Assembly (NCBI RefSeq): GCF_047663525.1
Contig: NC_092589.1
Location: forward strand, 26,657,001-26,721,000
Direction of reading: 5' to 3'
Origin: Anas platyrhynchos
Taxonomy: Eukaryota > Chordata > Aves > Anseriformes > Anatidae
DNA: 64,000 nt
Part shown: positions 25,360-35,265 of the stretch, piece after piece
Numbering within the stretch: the stretch's first letter is position 1
How the letters are laid out: each line of letters begins with the position of its first letter
The notes under the pieces: generated by a model
Told to the model about the DNA's origin: nothing
Seen by the model: only the letters and a program-made list of their open reading frames with translations
The model's database searches: none
Program-made: the position numbers and the translations under genes

Positions 25360-28300
25360 CCGCAGGGGCACTGTGTGCAATCTCTGCAGCACGGTGTGAT
25401 TTGGTCCTGCTGCTGGTGTGTATGGACTCCACACAGCTCTGTAGGGCAGCACCAGCACCACAGCCTGAGCCTGGAACCACCACAACAGGAGCCTGGTCCC
25501 AGGGAGGCCACCTCAGACCTCTTCCTGAGGCGGGCCTGCAGGAGGGGGCTCAAGTGCGGACCTGGGTTGGCAGCCTTCTGCTCCACCTCATCCCTCACAA
25601 AGCGACTTGGCTCCTCCCTGCTTATACATCCAGTGAGCTTGTATAAGCAGCAAATTGACAAAAATATCCAGAGAGTAAAGAGCATCACCAGGCCACTGCG
25701 GCTGCCCCCTTTCACAGCTGCACAATGCAGTGGTGAGGAACCCAAGGAAGGACCAACAGTTTCTCTCCCTCCCTTGCAAGTCTTTTTCCTTGCCCCCCTG
25801 TCTGTAGATGACTCCTGCTGCTGCCTTTATTTTTTGTTACAGCCATCCATAGTCTCATCACCACATGAGTCAGAGTCAGGCTTATATTAGAAAGTTTCTT
25901 CTGTTCTTCTGTCAAGGATGGTTGTATTCATATCAGCAGCCTTCAGAAAATAGCTATAAAAGGCAGAAATCCAGCCACAACACTCAGATGAACAGAAGAC
26001 ACTGCAACCAGCATCTAGCTTTGCCGTTTTAGGGGTCGGCCTCACTCATCTCAGGTTCTCCACAGTGCTGCTCTGTGTGCAAAGTGAGCACACGACTGAG
26101 TTGGTCAGGGCTGGCACAGGCCACAGGCTGGGGCTAGGGGGTTCTTCAGGGGATGGGGAAAGAACAGGAGCCCAAAGTAATGATGCTGGTGTGGAGCAGG
26201 AGCATGGGAAAGATAGGATGAGGACAGAAATGGCCTCATGCTGTAAACTCGGGAACCACAGGGAGCTTGGCTACATGCCCCTGATTTGTATATGAGACAG
26301 TAAGGAGTCCTGCAAGGCTTCCAGAACCGAGCTACTCCTCAGCAAAGGCCCGGGCTGAGAAGCTTCTCTCACAGTCCAGCCCTCACACAAGCTGTCTTTG
26401 CAGAAATAGCCAGCAGTAATGGATTTTGATGGACGAGTTTAATTAGCTCATAGTTATTAAGAGAAAAGCAAGTAGATTTTCTTCTTCAGTTGGCATGTTC
26501 TAAGGGCACCTCTGTGACAGCCTGCTCCTTACTTAAAAGTCTTGAACATCAAAAAGGGAAATAAAAAAAAAGGAGCTGAAAGATCTTTTGAAAGCAAAGA
26601 GGAAGTCAAATGAACAGCTGCCCACCTGCAGCCTAAATATCTTCTTTTTAGAGGAAATCATATTCCTAAGGGCAGGACCAGCAGCTCAAACTAAAGTTTC
26701 TGAAGATAAAATGCCTCATACTTCTCTCTTCTACCTGAAACTCTGTTGGAGGGAAACATACTATCGCTCATTCTATATGCACAAACTTATTCTAAGGAGG
26801 GTGGCGGCCTGCATTCCTCCATACATGACAGACACACTAAGATGCAACCAGCATACTTTTCAGAAACAAATAATGAAACATAAGGAGAGTTACAAGTCTG
26901 AAACCAGCCTAAAGGGTGGAGGCTGTGGAGCTCACATCAACACTTCATTTAAGAACCTGCTAAGTGCAATCTCTCTGCAATGGGACAGCATCTTTCGCCC
27001 AACTAATACATAAAGAAGACTGAAGCAGATGTGTTTTAAGGAATTACTCACCATAAATTGAGAAACTCTTTTGTGAGTGAAAACAGTTAACTTGGAGCCC
27101 CTCACCATGCGTTTTTGACTTTTTAACATTCCCATTACTTTGTGTCTATCAGTGCTGAATGACACCAGCTATTTTGCTGCCTGGCCACATGACAGTGAGA
27201 GATTCTCTCCCAGTTTTAGCTTTTGCTGTCCTGAATCAGTAGAAAAGTATGGTCAGTGATTGTCATCTTTTACCAATCATTTATAAATATGTACAAGACT
27301 CCTGTCAGTATAGCTCCTTTGATCATCTCTCTCTTTTGGAAGAAAAATCATTTAATCCTGCCTCACTAACCAGTTACTAGACCACATGAAAACCTTCTCC
27401 TTTGACCCACAATAGCTTAATTTCTTTGGTAAGAAGCTTCATTAGAAATTCCTCAAAAATCTAAGTACAATGCTTGCTATCCTCTCAAAAAAGCACCCAG
27501 ATGAGAGTGTGGAAAGTCACCCATCCTTCAGGCTCCACTGAGCACAACAGGACAGGAATACTGAGCATCTGGGTCTTGGTCCCTTCTCTTTTGCCTTTCC
27601 TCAGTGGACAGTGGCTCTGGCTAGCGTCCGCAGAGTATTTACACCAACCTCCAGCTTCTGCATGTACCCACAACTGGCCAAGATGCTTAAGACTCAAAGC
27701 TGGCTTCCAGTGGGGTCCAAGCAGCGGGATGTGTGAGGACTTACAAGATGTGAACTTCAGCTTTGTTTCTCTGCCCTGCTGGCCGCTAGCATGCACGAAG
27801 GGCCAGTGAGCCCAGCTTTGCTGTCTACCAGCAATAGCTGTTACTGTCCCTCCGGTTTCTGAAGCTGCCAAGTCTTTAATGACTCTAGTCTAGTGAGCAA
27901 ACAGAGGCAGCTGTATAATACTGTCCTTGTGATTTTTGGCTACATTTTAAATGCCTGCCTATATGTTTTGGCTATATATTTTTAATGCTTTCCTGACATG
28001 TAAACAAAACCATCTCCCTTTCCTTGAGTGATTCTGGATGCGATCAAAGGCATGTTACTTGCTAGCTTGGCTGCTATGAAAATTGACATTGATCTTCAGA
28101 GCAAATATTCACCATGTTTGAGAACAATGTTGCCTTTGTGCCTGTGAAAGCAATCCCATCTGGTACCACACACCCATGCTTCACTGAAACGTTTACAGTG
28201 AATGCAAAGGTGATCAGTGCAGCTGATGGATTATTAAATATAACACATGGATGCAAGCATTCAGCTGGCTTTTTGATAAAAAATTTTCGAGTATGTTTCA

Positions 28301-31300
28301 GTCTCAGAGAGAACCAGGGACCGCTTCTTATCTTTCAGTATCTATCATGCCATGGTAATTTGAAGGCACCCAAATGAAATTCATGAGTTTTCTTCCATTT
28401 ACATGGCTTTGAAAATCAGTCTGTCTGCAGAATAGGCATATTCCCAGTTTCCCATCTGAGCTTTCTTGCAAGAAAGTGAACATCAACATTGCTGCAAAGC
28501 AAGATTTTGTCATCCTTCATGGGCTTGGAGAATTGCTAATCAGGAGCCAACAGAAGAATAAGAATTGGTCAGTATTCCTGCCTTACCATTGCCTCTCTTC
28601 CCCTAATACTCCTTTTTCTGTTTTCTTCCTTTCTAAAAACTGAACAACAAAAAAAGGAATTAAAGGCTTTAAAAACAATTGCCTATAATTAACACACATG
28701 ACTTCAACGCCTCACCAGAATCCTCACACTCTAGGATTTTTTTATTTCTCTCATAACTTTTAGGTAGCCTAGCGATATTCAGACTATTCTACAGAGCACC
28801 TTGCTGATGTCCATGAAGGGCCTCAAACAAAGGCAGTCTTTTCTCTGTAGGCTTCACATTACTATGCAGAGTTGTGAAGAAGATGAAAATCACTGTTGTG
28901 TCTGTTCTCTCCCCTGTTCCTCCTCCACACCAGCCTGCTTCATCCTTCCTCATCAAATCCCCTCCAGTGCTTCCTGGGCACACGCAGCCCTCTGGTACAA
29001 GCAGAGCTAGCACAGAAAGCTGCGGTAGCTGTCCCAAAGCATTTACCTAATTTACTGTGTTCATGTCGCACTGGCAATCCCTATGGCAAGGATCACAACA
29101 TGCAGCAAAAACAGCATGAGGAAATCAAGGTAAGAAACCCAACACACATTGCATTGAAACAGAACATGGAAATGCACATTTTGTTAGGGATTCAGAAAAC
29201 TGGTTTGCTAAACCTACCTCCCAAAAATCTATTTTTCTTTCTCCTCATACATACTTCCATCTTTATTCATTCAAAAGAACAACAACAAAAATGCTAATTT
29301 ATCCAAAGAAATTCATGTTGTTTTTAATAAATAAATAGAATTTAATATAAGGTCTTTATGAAATAATAAAAAGGAATGTTTTGAATAAGGCTACAGAAAG
29401 TATAGTATGTATAATATGCCTCTTTCAGACATTTAGCTATAAACATTTGGTATTACCTGCAAAGTTATGTAAAGAGAGAAGTAGAGAAGTTCTCTTTATA
29501 AGCATAGACAGATCATTTAGTAACATCGGTGGCTACTAAAAAAAGAACTCTTAATTATCAGCTGAGGAACTTACTAACTGTCTGTCTGTTCCTAAGCAAT
29601 TCCCTTACTAGGCTCAGAAAATTCTTGCTCTAAAAATCAGTGGTCTTCTCTAGTGACTGATTCTTCAAGAGGGATATTTAGTTTCTAAAGCACTTTTAAA
29701 AAGTTATCTTAAAGCTAAAGATGACCTTTTCTGTTAAAGAATGACCTACTGCAATGAGATTTTAAGTCCCACTGAGCCCTAATAAACCACAAATGTAATT
29801 TCAGAAAGCAATGTGGGGAAGACTTCAACCTACATGTATAAAGATGGATGAATGTTTCCCCTCCACAAGAATGAGGTGCTTCTATGCTTGCCTTTGCAGA
29901 TTGCATCTTCAAAGCTGATGCTGCTGCCAAGAGTAACCTGTGAGGGTCTGCAGGCAGCAAAAGGATGGAAGTAGAATTTAAAATTTGGTCTACAAGATCT
30001 CAAGAACTGGAAGGGGACCTTGCTGTTTAACCTGTTCCTGACTGCTGTTTACTTTCTCCCTTCTTAAGACCTTTCAGTAACAGGCATTCAAAGCCTCTAG
30101 ATTTTTTTTTCCAGAGCTTCTGTGCTTCATGAAGTAGGACTGATGTACTAGTAGGCAAACATCCTTTCTCCATCCAGTGCTTGCCTTCAAAACACTAAGG
30201 TAAAATTCATTGTTTAAAATGAAATGCTTTTGTCTTCATTTAAGTGAGAGCTTCCCAGAGAGATGGCTGACGTCCAACCATTTAAGTAATTTCTGTTAAA
30301 ACATTTTCAAAGATGAACAGAAAGAGGCAACTACTGTTTTCAGTTCATGGTATTTCTTTGCTTAATTTATTCATTTTTAATAATAAAACCAGACACAATT
30401 AATTATTATGATTTCTTTAATCATATTCCTTCCTCAGGCATTGCAAGGAACACTGGAAGAGTCAGAGTTACATCTTTAACAGATATCTGAAAAGCAAGAA
30501 AGAGAAAATATTGATGCATGGTTCTCTCATGCTACATATTTTTGTAATTTTTATTTTAAAATATGACTTGGTGCTCAGCAACAGAAGACAATGCCCTGAG
30601 CCACCTCAGGTACAATCCTGCTATTATTTCTAGCAAAATAAATAGTTGGGCATGGCGCTATGTAGGAACACTATTTCAAATGAAAGCCACTGAAAATTTA
30701 TTATGGATAAGGATCATAATTTAGAGGAGGTTATACATGAGTCTTTCTATGCAAGAAAAACAAATTAATTGTGCTCTTGGTGTAAGCACAAAGCTGAACA
30801 CAGCCATGGTACTTCAAGAAGTGCTTTCATTACTGGTCCTAGAGATACCTGTTACATGCTACTTGCTTCAGCAGTGAAAGGAGACATCGTTATGGCAAAC
30901 AGTCCAGAATCTGCTGGGTAAGACCAGGTAAATACGGGGTAAGTAAGTCTGCAGATGAGGACAGATTTGTAAGGGGTTCATCGGAAGGCAGATCTGTATC
31001 CCAGTTAACAACAGGCACAGAAGAATCTGAGAGCTGAACTACTGTACAAACCCTACACAATGTACCTCAACACAGTCCTGGCAAGAGTGTTGGTGGATGA
31101 CAGTCACCTGTTTCTTTAATATCTCGCTAACCATTAAGTGGAAACATAATTCAGAGGCTCCAGTTGTGGCAAGCAGCTCACCTCACAAATCTGGAATTAT
31201 TTCAGCCTTTCATCTTTCTAGAACATTTGCCTCTGCCTGGCTATTATAAATATCCCATTTATTACTTACTGGGCACACTTCCCCAAAGCGAAGGGCTAAA

Positions 31301-32398
31301 GATAGATGCTTAGAATTGGCAAATTAACAACAACAACAAAAAAATCAGCTCCTTGTGATAGCAGTTTAGCCAAATGGAAACATTGTCATTAAAAATATAT
31401 TAGAGAAATCTGCCTTTTTTCTGTTCACGTACTTTCTAAAGCCAGATCACTAGATTTCCATAATATCCATTACACAGAATTATTTACAAATGTCTTCAGC
31501 AAGCATTTCTTGGACTGCAAACCCTTAAAGAATAAACTATTTATCACAAATATCCCAGATGTGCTATTGGGGCTTTGTGATTAATTATATATAATCACAT
31601 TATTCCTTCAGTTTCAGGAATGCACTAGGTAAACAACATTATATGCAGCATAAATTTTAAAATCTGAAACACAAGTGACACTTGCTATTACCACGTTTTG
31701 GTCCTGAAACTTAATGGCCATTTTCTTTTTAATATTCATGCTTGTAAAAGCTTGCATGCCTAAGAGCCACGAGTAAGATTACTTACTTCTGTATCAATTA
31801 TTTTCAATAAAGCCCATAACTGAAATCCTGCTTTTGTAGTGACTTCTGCTCACCTTCAAGTCCCCATTATGTTAGAGATTAAATTACTGCATTTCCCTCT
31901 CCTACCCATCACAGTCTAGCAATAAAAAGGTGGTTAAAGTAAACAGAGATGATGGCACAGACTGTGTTAAAGACTGCCAGGTGTACTGCAGCATTCACAT
32001 GCACTTTGCTCCCCAGAAACATCCCTCAGAGGAAGCATTTTGACAAAACGTGCCCCTTCCACATGGCCCTGCAGAGCCCCAGGTGCCGGCGGCTCAGTGC
32101 CCACCAGTTTGGGCTCATGTTGGAGGCCCACCCAGGCACCAAAACTTCATCCACCCCACAGCAGCAGCGCAGGGAGTTTCCATGGAAACAGGCGCTTCTG
32201 GAGCTGCACAGCACCTGGCGTTTACAGGCGGCTGGCGTGTATTTGGGCAAAGACCTTTAATTAATTGTGCAGCACCACAAACCCCCCCCAGTTCCCCTAG
32301 GGAAGCAGTCACAGCACCGAGCCTAATAGAGTTCAAGCAGCATTTAGGCAGCGCTCTGACACACGGTTTGTGCTTTGGGTGGTCCTTTGGGGCCCCAG

Positions 32399-32422
32399 GA
32401 TGGATGGATGGATGGGTGGGTG
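32399..32422. repeat. GGAT short tandem repeat
   Basis: Five or so GGAT/GGGT units at the left edge of the COA6 CpG island. Confidence 0.75.
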
Positions 32423-32612
32423 ACCCATGTGGATGCAGTTGGGCTATTTTGTTCCTCTGTGACTGCCACACGCAGCACGGCAGGGCTGGCTGCCAGCCCC
32501 CGGGGGAGGCGCGATGGCCGCCGCCCGCCCCGCCTCCGCCCCGCCCGCAGCCTGCGCCGGGCCTGCGCTTGCTCCTGACCTTCGGCAGGGCTGCTGAGGG
32601 CCGGGCCCTGCT

Positions 32613-32700
32613 GGGCCGAGCCGAGCCGAGCCGGGCCGGGCCAAACCGAGCCGAACCGGGCCGAGGAGGGCAGGGCTGAGCCGTGCCGAGCCGTGCCGGG
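32613..32700. repeat. Degenerate GCCGA pentamer array in the COA6 promoter/5' UTR
   Basis: A run of GCCGA, GCCGG, CCGAACCGG and CCGTGCCGA units upstream of the COA6 start codon. The pentamer is clear at the left end and decays to the right. It lies inside the CpG island, 64 to 150 bases before the ATG, so it is likely partly transcribed. Confidence 0.7.
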
Positions 32701-32763
32701 GGTCCCGGCTGCGGGGAGGGGCGAGGCGCGGTGGCGGGCGCCCCGCGCCGGGTGTGAGGGAAG

Positions 32764-32907
32764 ATGTCGGCGCCCAGCATGCAGGAGAGGAAGGCGTGCT
32801 GGGGGGCGAGGGACGACTTCTGGAGCTGCCTGGAGGCGCAGGGGGAGGACGCGGCGCGGTGCCAGGAGCTGCGGCTGGCCTTCGAGGCACGCTGCCCCCA
32901 GCAGTGG
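32764..32907 (+). CDS. COA6: COA6 coding exon 1
   Basis: ATG with A at -3, 48 codons ending in CPQQW, then a GTGAGC donor in phase 0. It carries all four cysteines (12, 22, 33, 44) and the conserved ACWGARDDFWSCL core. Confidence 0.97.
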
Positions 32908-33859
32908 GTGAGCGGCGGCCGCGGGGGGCCGAGCACAGAGGGGAGAGGGGAACACCGCGAGCCCGGGCTCCCCGGTAAATGGGCGGCCCGTAGGGGCGTG
33001 CAGCTGGGCAGCTGGAACTTAAAAAGGGCTGAAGGGGCCGGGAAAGCTTAGGAAGCAACAGGAATTATCGTTGGTAAAGGAGAACGGCTAATGGGGAAGG
33101 GAGGTGAGGCCCAGGGCTCACACCTGGCATCCTGCTGTGCATAAAACCCCTTCTTTGCACAGCAGGGCTTCACTGTGACCCATCTGCTTGCACATAGCTC
33201 TTCCATGGCCTGCATGCTTTTCAGTTTCCCAAGCAGAAGCTGCAATTCCTATCTGATTTAACAGGTGTTGCTTCTTGTCACCAGTGGTGTCCGAGGGGCT
33301 GAATGCTTCCTATTTGAGCCCACGGACCAAAATCAGCTGAACAAATCAGTATGCGCGCAGTGGCTGTGCTGAATTACACTTTGAGGGCTGCAGCTCTGCT
33401 GTGTAGGATTTCCAGTGCTGGTGGTGTTGTTTGCAGTGCTTTACAGAGGTCCTGCACTCTGCAATACCATAGAAAAGCTGCTGGATGTACCTGTTAGCCA
33501 TGATCCCTGTTCACTACAGCAAAAAAATGCAACCCAGTAGCCTACTTTTATTAGATGTCTATGGGGATAAGGGGAGAGGTGATGACAGGCCGAATCTTCT
33601 CCTTCAGTCAAGCAACAAACTCCTAACTGCGGTAGAAAGCTAAAATACTACTTAAATTTATCAGTCAAAAGACCACATATTTCTCAGTCTTGTTATGATG
33701 CACAAAGGCCCTTTTTCTGCTAGTTTCTTATGATGAACATGAGTTATTTCTCTTTATAAACAGGTTAAATACTTTGACAAAAGAAGAGACTTTTTAAAAT
33801 ACAAAAAGAAGCTTGAAGCAGAAGGGTTTCATCCTCCAGAAACTGCTGGGAAGGCTTAA
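32764..33859 (+). CDS. COA6: COA6, cytochrome c oxidase assembly factor 6 (complete, two coding exons)
   Basis: A small mitochondrial intermembrane-space protein that helps metallate and assemble the CuA site of cytochrome c oxidase subunit 2, working with SCO1 and SCO2. Exons 32764-32907 and 33764-33859 join to a 79-residue protein, the length of the shorter human isoform. Cys12 and Cys22 form a CX9C pair and Cys33 and Cys44 a CX10C pair, the hallmark of the COA6 helical hairpin imported and oxidised by the MIA40 pathway. Trp13 and Trp20 correspond to the two tryptophans altered in human patients (W59 and W66 in the long numbering). The start is fixed by an in-frame TGA at 32755-32757, nine bases upstream of the ATG region, so an N-terminally extended form cannot be made from this exon. 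The gene converges with TARBP1. Confidence 0.97.
32908..33763 (+). other. COA6: COA6 intron
   Basis: A GT...AG intron of 856 bp. The CpG island ends in its first 100 bases, and the rest is ordinary single-copy sequence with no feature I can name. Confidence 0.85.
33764..33859 (+). CDS. COA6: COA6 coding exon 2 with stop
   Basis: The acceptor is AAACAG. The exon has 31 codons starting VKYFDKRRDFLKYKKKLEAE and ending in GKA and TAA at 33857-33859. This is the basic C-terminal helix of COA6 followed by the short GFHPPE tail. Confidence 0.97.
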   Translation, partial: VKYFDKRRDFLKYKKKLEAEGFHPPETAGKA

Positions 33860-34210
33860 GTACTCTGCTTTCAAAGTATAGCTGATGAGAATAAAGCTGT
33901 GGAAGGAAGATGCGTGAGAAAGCAACAGAACCTGCTTTAGTGCAAGAACTCGAGGTCAAGAACTGCTTAACCTGTCTTCCTAAAATGCAGGCCACTGTTC
34001 TTGTTACGGGGTCTCACGTCTGCTGAAAAAAGGATGGTCATGGACAATCATGGACAACTTGAGTCAAAGTAGCATGGTGCTGGGCTGTTGGCAAATCTGA
34101 GGCTTTGACTGTGTAATGACAGTCATTGTTTCACAAGAATAAATAAATGATTATATGATAGCACCATGTACATATTCTAAAAAGAATAAAAGTGGTTTTC
34201 AGCAAGTGAG
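33860..34210 (+). other. COA6: COA6 3' untranslated region with several poly(A) signals
   Basis: AATAAA occurs at 33890-33895, 34138-34143, 34142-34147 (overlapping) and 34185-34190. The first is only about 30 bases after the stop codon, so the 34138-34190 group is the more likely main site. The exact end cannot be set from the sequence. Confidence 0.6.
34138..34190 (+). terminator. COA6: Clustered AATAAA signals, likely COA6 transcript end
   Basis: Two overlapping AATAAA hexamers followed by a third within 50 bases, with a GTGGTTTT stretch just after the last one. Confidence 0.55.
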
Positions 34211-34890
34211 CTCACTTTTCTTGAAAAAGCTTTTCCAACTTTACTACCATATCAAAAGCCAGGGGAGGGTGGTTTATGTAATCTGCATTTATCATTGGCC
34301 AAGTGTTTCGAAGTATTTTAAAATATACTCACTTTCCAACAGTAGCCATCAAAAAGCCTAATGTATCCTGTGTATATGATACATAAGCTATGTATTTTTC
34401 TTAAGAAAGAGTAATGATTGTTGTTAGCTGTAACAGGTGGTTTCCAATCAGTATCTGTTGTAAGCAGGGCAGTTATTTATCACACATTATGGAACTTTCA
34501 TGTAATTTAGAATTAATTACCTTACTGAAGCACTGAAGCAACTCCATTAAAAATACCTACCAAGGTTTATAGCAGGGCCAGTAAGCTTGACTATGAAGGA
34601 CACTCCAATGAGGGACAGCACAAGACATTTGTGAAAGACTGGATTCCATATATATTTTGAAAGTTAAATTTACTTACACTACCTGGTACTGGAAGCATTA
34701 AGCACTACTCATACTAAGAGAATTTTTGGTTGTTGTAAGTGGAGGGCATGTGGTCAGTTTCAAATATGGCTGTCAATCAAAAATAACCACAGTAAAAATC
34801 CTCTGTTTTGAATTTTGGTATGTTTTGAATGTGGTTGTTTGTGGTACTGTGTTGATGGTCACAAAATAAATCACACACCACGTGCAATAT
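34211..34890. other. Intergenic spacer between convergent COA6 and TARBP1
   Basis: About 0.7 kb of A/T-rich DNA between the inferred 3' ends of the two genes. It holds no feature apart from an additional AATAAA on the plus strand at 34865-34870, which could end a longer COA6 transcript. Confidence 0.6.
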
Positions 34891-35102
34891 AAATAGTATT
34901 TATTACCAATGCAACCAGTTTATTTAAGGAGGTAAAGCATTAAGGCATTTAAAAAAAAAATCACTCTGAACTACAGAGAACAAAACATGCAAAATGTAAA
35001 ATCCTCATTCACCCTGAGTTGTATCTCCTCTGTTCAGAATTTCATGTTGTAGCACCATAGGAAGTCACCCAGATGTACTGTAAGGCACAAAATTCTTGGT
35101 AG
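34890..35102 (-). other. TARBP1: TARBP1 3' untranslated region (inferred)
   Basis: A short A/T-rich trailer between the stop codon and the paired AATAAA signals. Confidence 0.65.
34899..34924 (-). terminator. TARBP1: Probable TARBP1 polyadenylation signals
   Basis: On the minus strand AATAAA occurs at 34919-34924 and 34899-34904, about 180-200 bases after the stop codon. Just downstream (34866-34887, read on the minus strand) lies the GT-rich stretch GTGGTGTGTGATTTATTTTG, a good cleavage-stimulating element. Confidence 0.7.
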
Positions 35103-35265
35103 TTATTTCTGTTTCTGCTTGATCACCTGTTGCCTTGTGTACTCCCAAATCAGCAGAGCCCCGCTGACATGAACATTGAGTGATCGAATAATACCCTGCT
35201 GAGGAATTTCCACACAGACGTCCAGGTGGTGAATCAGGTTTGCTGGGATTCCCTCGTGTTCATTT
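35103..35265 (-). CDS. TARBP1: TARBP1 terminal coding exon 25 (SPOUT motifs 2 and 3)
   Basis: The acceptor is CTTCTAG. It completes the Gly codon and reads [40 protein letters not shown] and [13 protein letters not shown], with TAA at 35103-35105. Glu of NEHEG and the [10 protein letters not shown] knot segment are present. The last residues after RQQ differ from the human tail as I remember it. Confidence 0.97.

Larger units (their letters stand above)
23767..32440. other. Intergenic region between SLC35F3 and COA6
   Basis: I see no supportable gene. Overlapping open frames on both strands near 25227-25890 (about 170 codons) and others near 26588 and 27485 have no recognisable motif, no exon structure and no start context. 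The stretch holds one CR1 fragment at about 23990-24142, a small tandem repeat at 25323-25359 and A/T-rich single-copy DNA from about 28.0 to 31.9 kb. Confidence 0.7.
32440..33010. promoter_or_regulatory. COA6: CpG island over the COA6 promoter and first exon
   Basis: Dense CpG and G+C-rich sequence in an otherwise A/T-rich neighbourhood. GC boxes of the Sp1 type (GCCCCGCC and CCGCCC runs) lie at about 32521-32550. I see no TATA box at a useful distance. This is the usual architecture of a broadly expressed vertebrate promoter with dispersed start sites. The island could also drive a divergent minus-strand transcript, for which I see no direct evidence. Confidence 0.8.

Noticed and set aside
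25227..25890. Overlapping open frames of about 170 codons on both strands in the intergenic region
   Set aside because: No recognisable domain, no splice structure, no promoter or poly(A) context. Mirror-image long frames are a composition effect.
28114..28377. A plus-strand 87-codon frame with a balanced composition and an overlapping minus-strand frame
   Set aside because: No known domain. It may be conserved non-coding DNA, but nothing in the sequence alone shows that.
32115..32936. A 273-codon open frame on the minus strand, antisense to COA6 exon 1, with further long frames on both strands nearby
   Set aside because: It lies in the CpG island, where stop codons are rare by composition. 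The predicted peptide is low-complexity (Ala, Gly, Pro, Arg) and matches no family I know.
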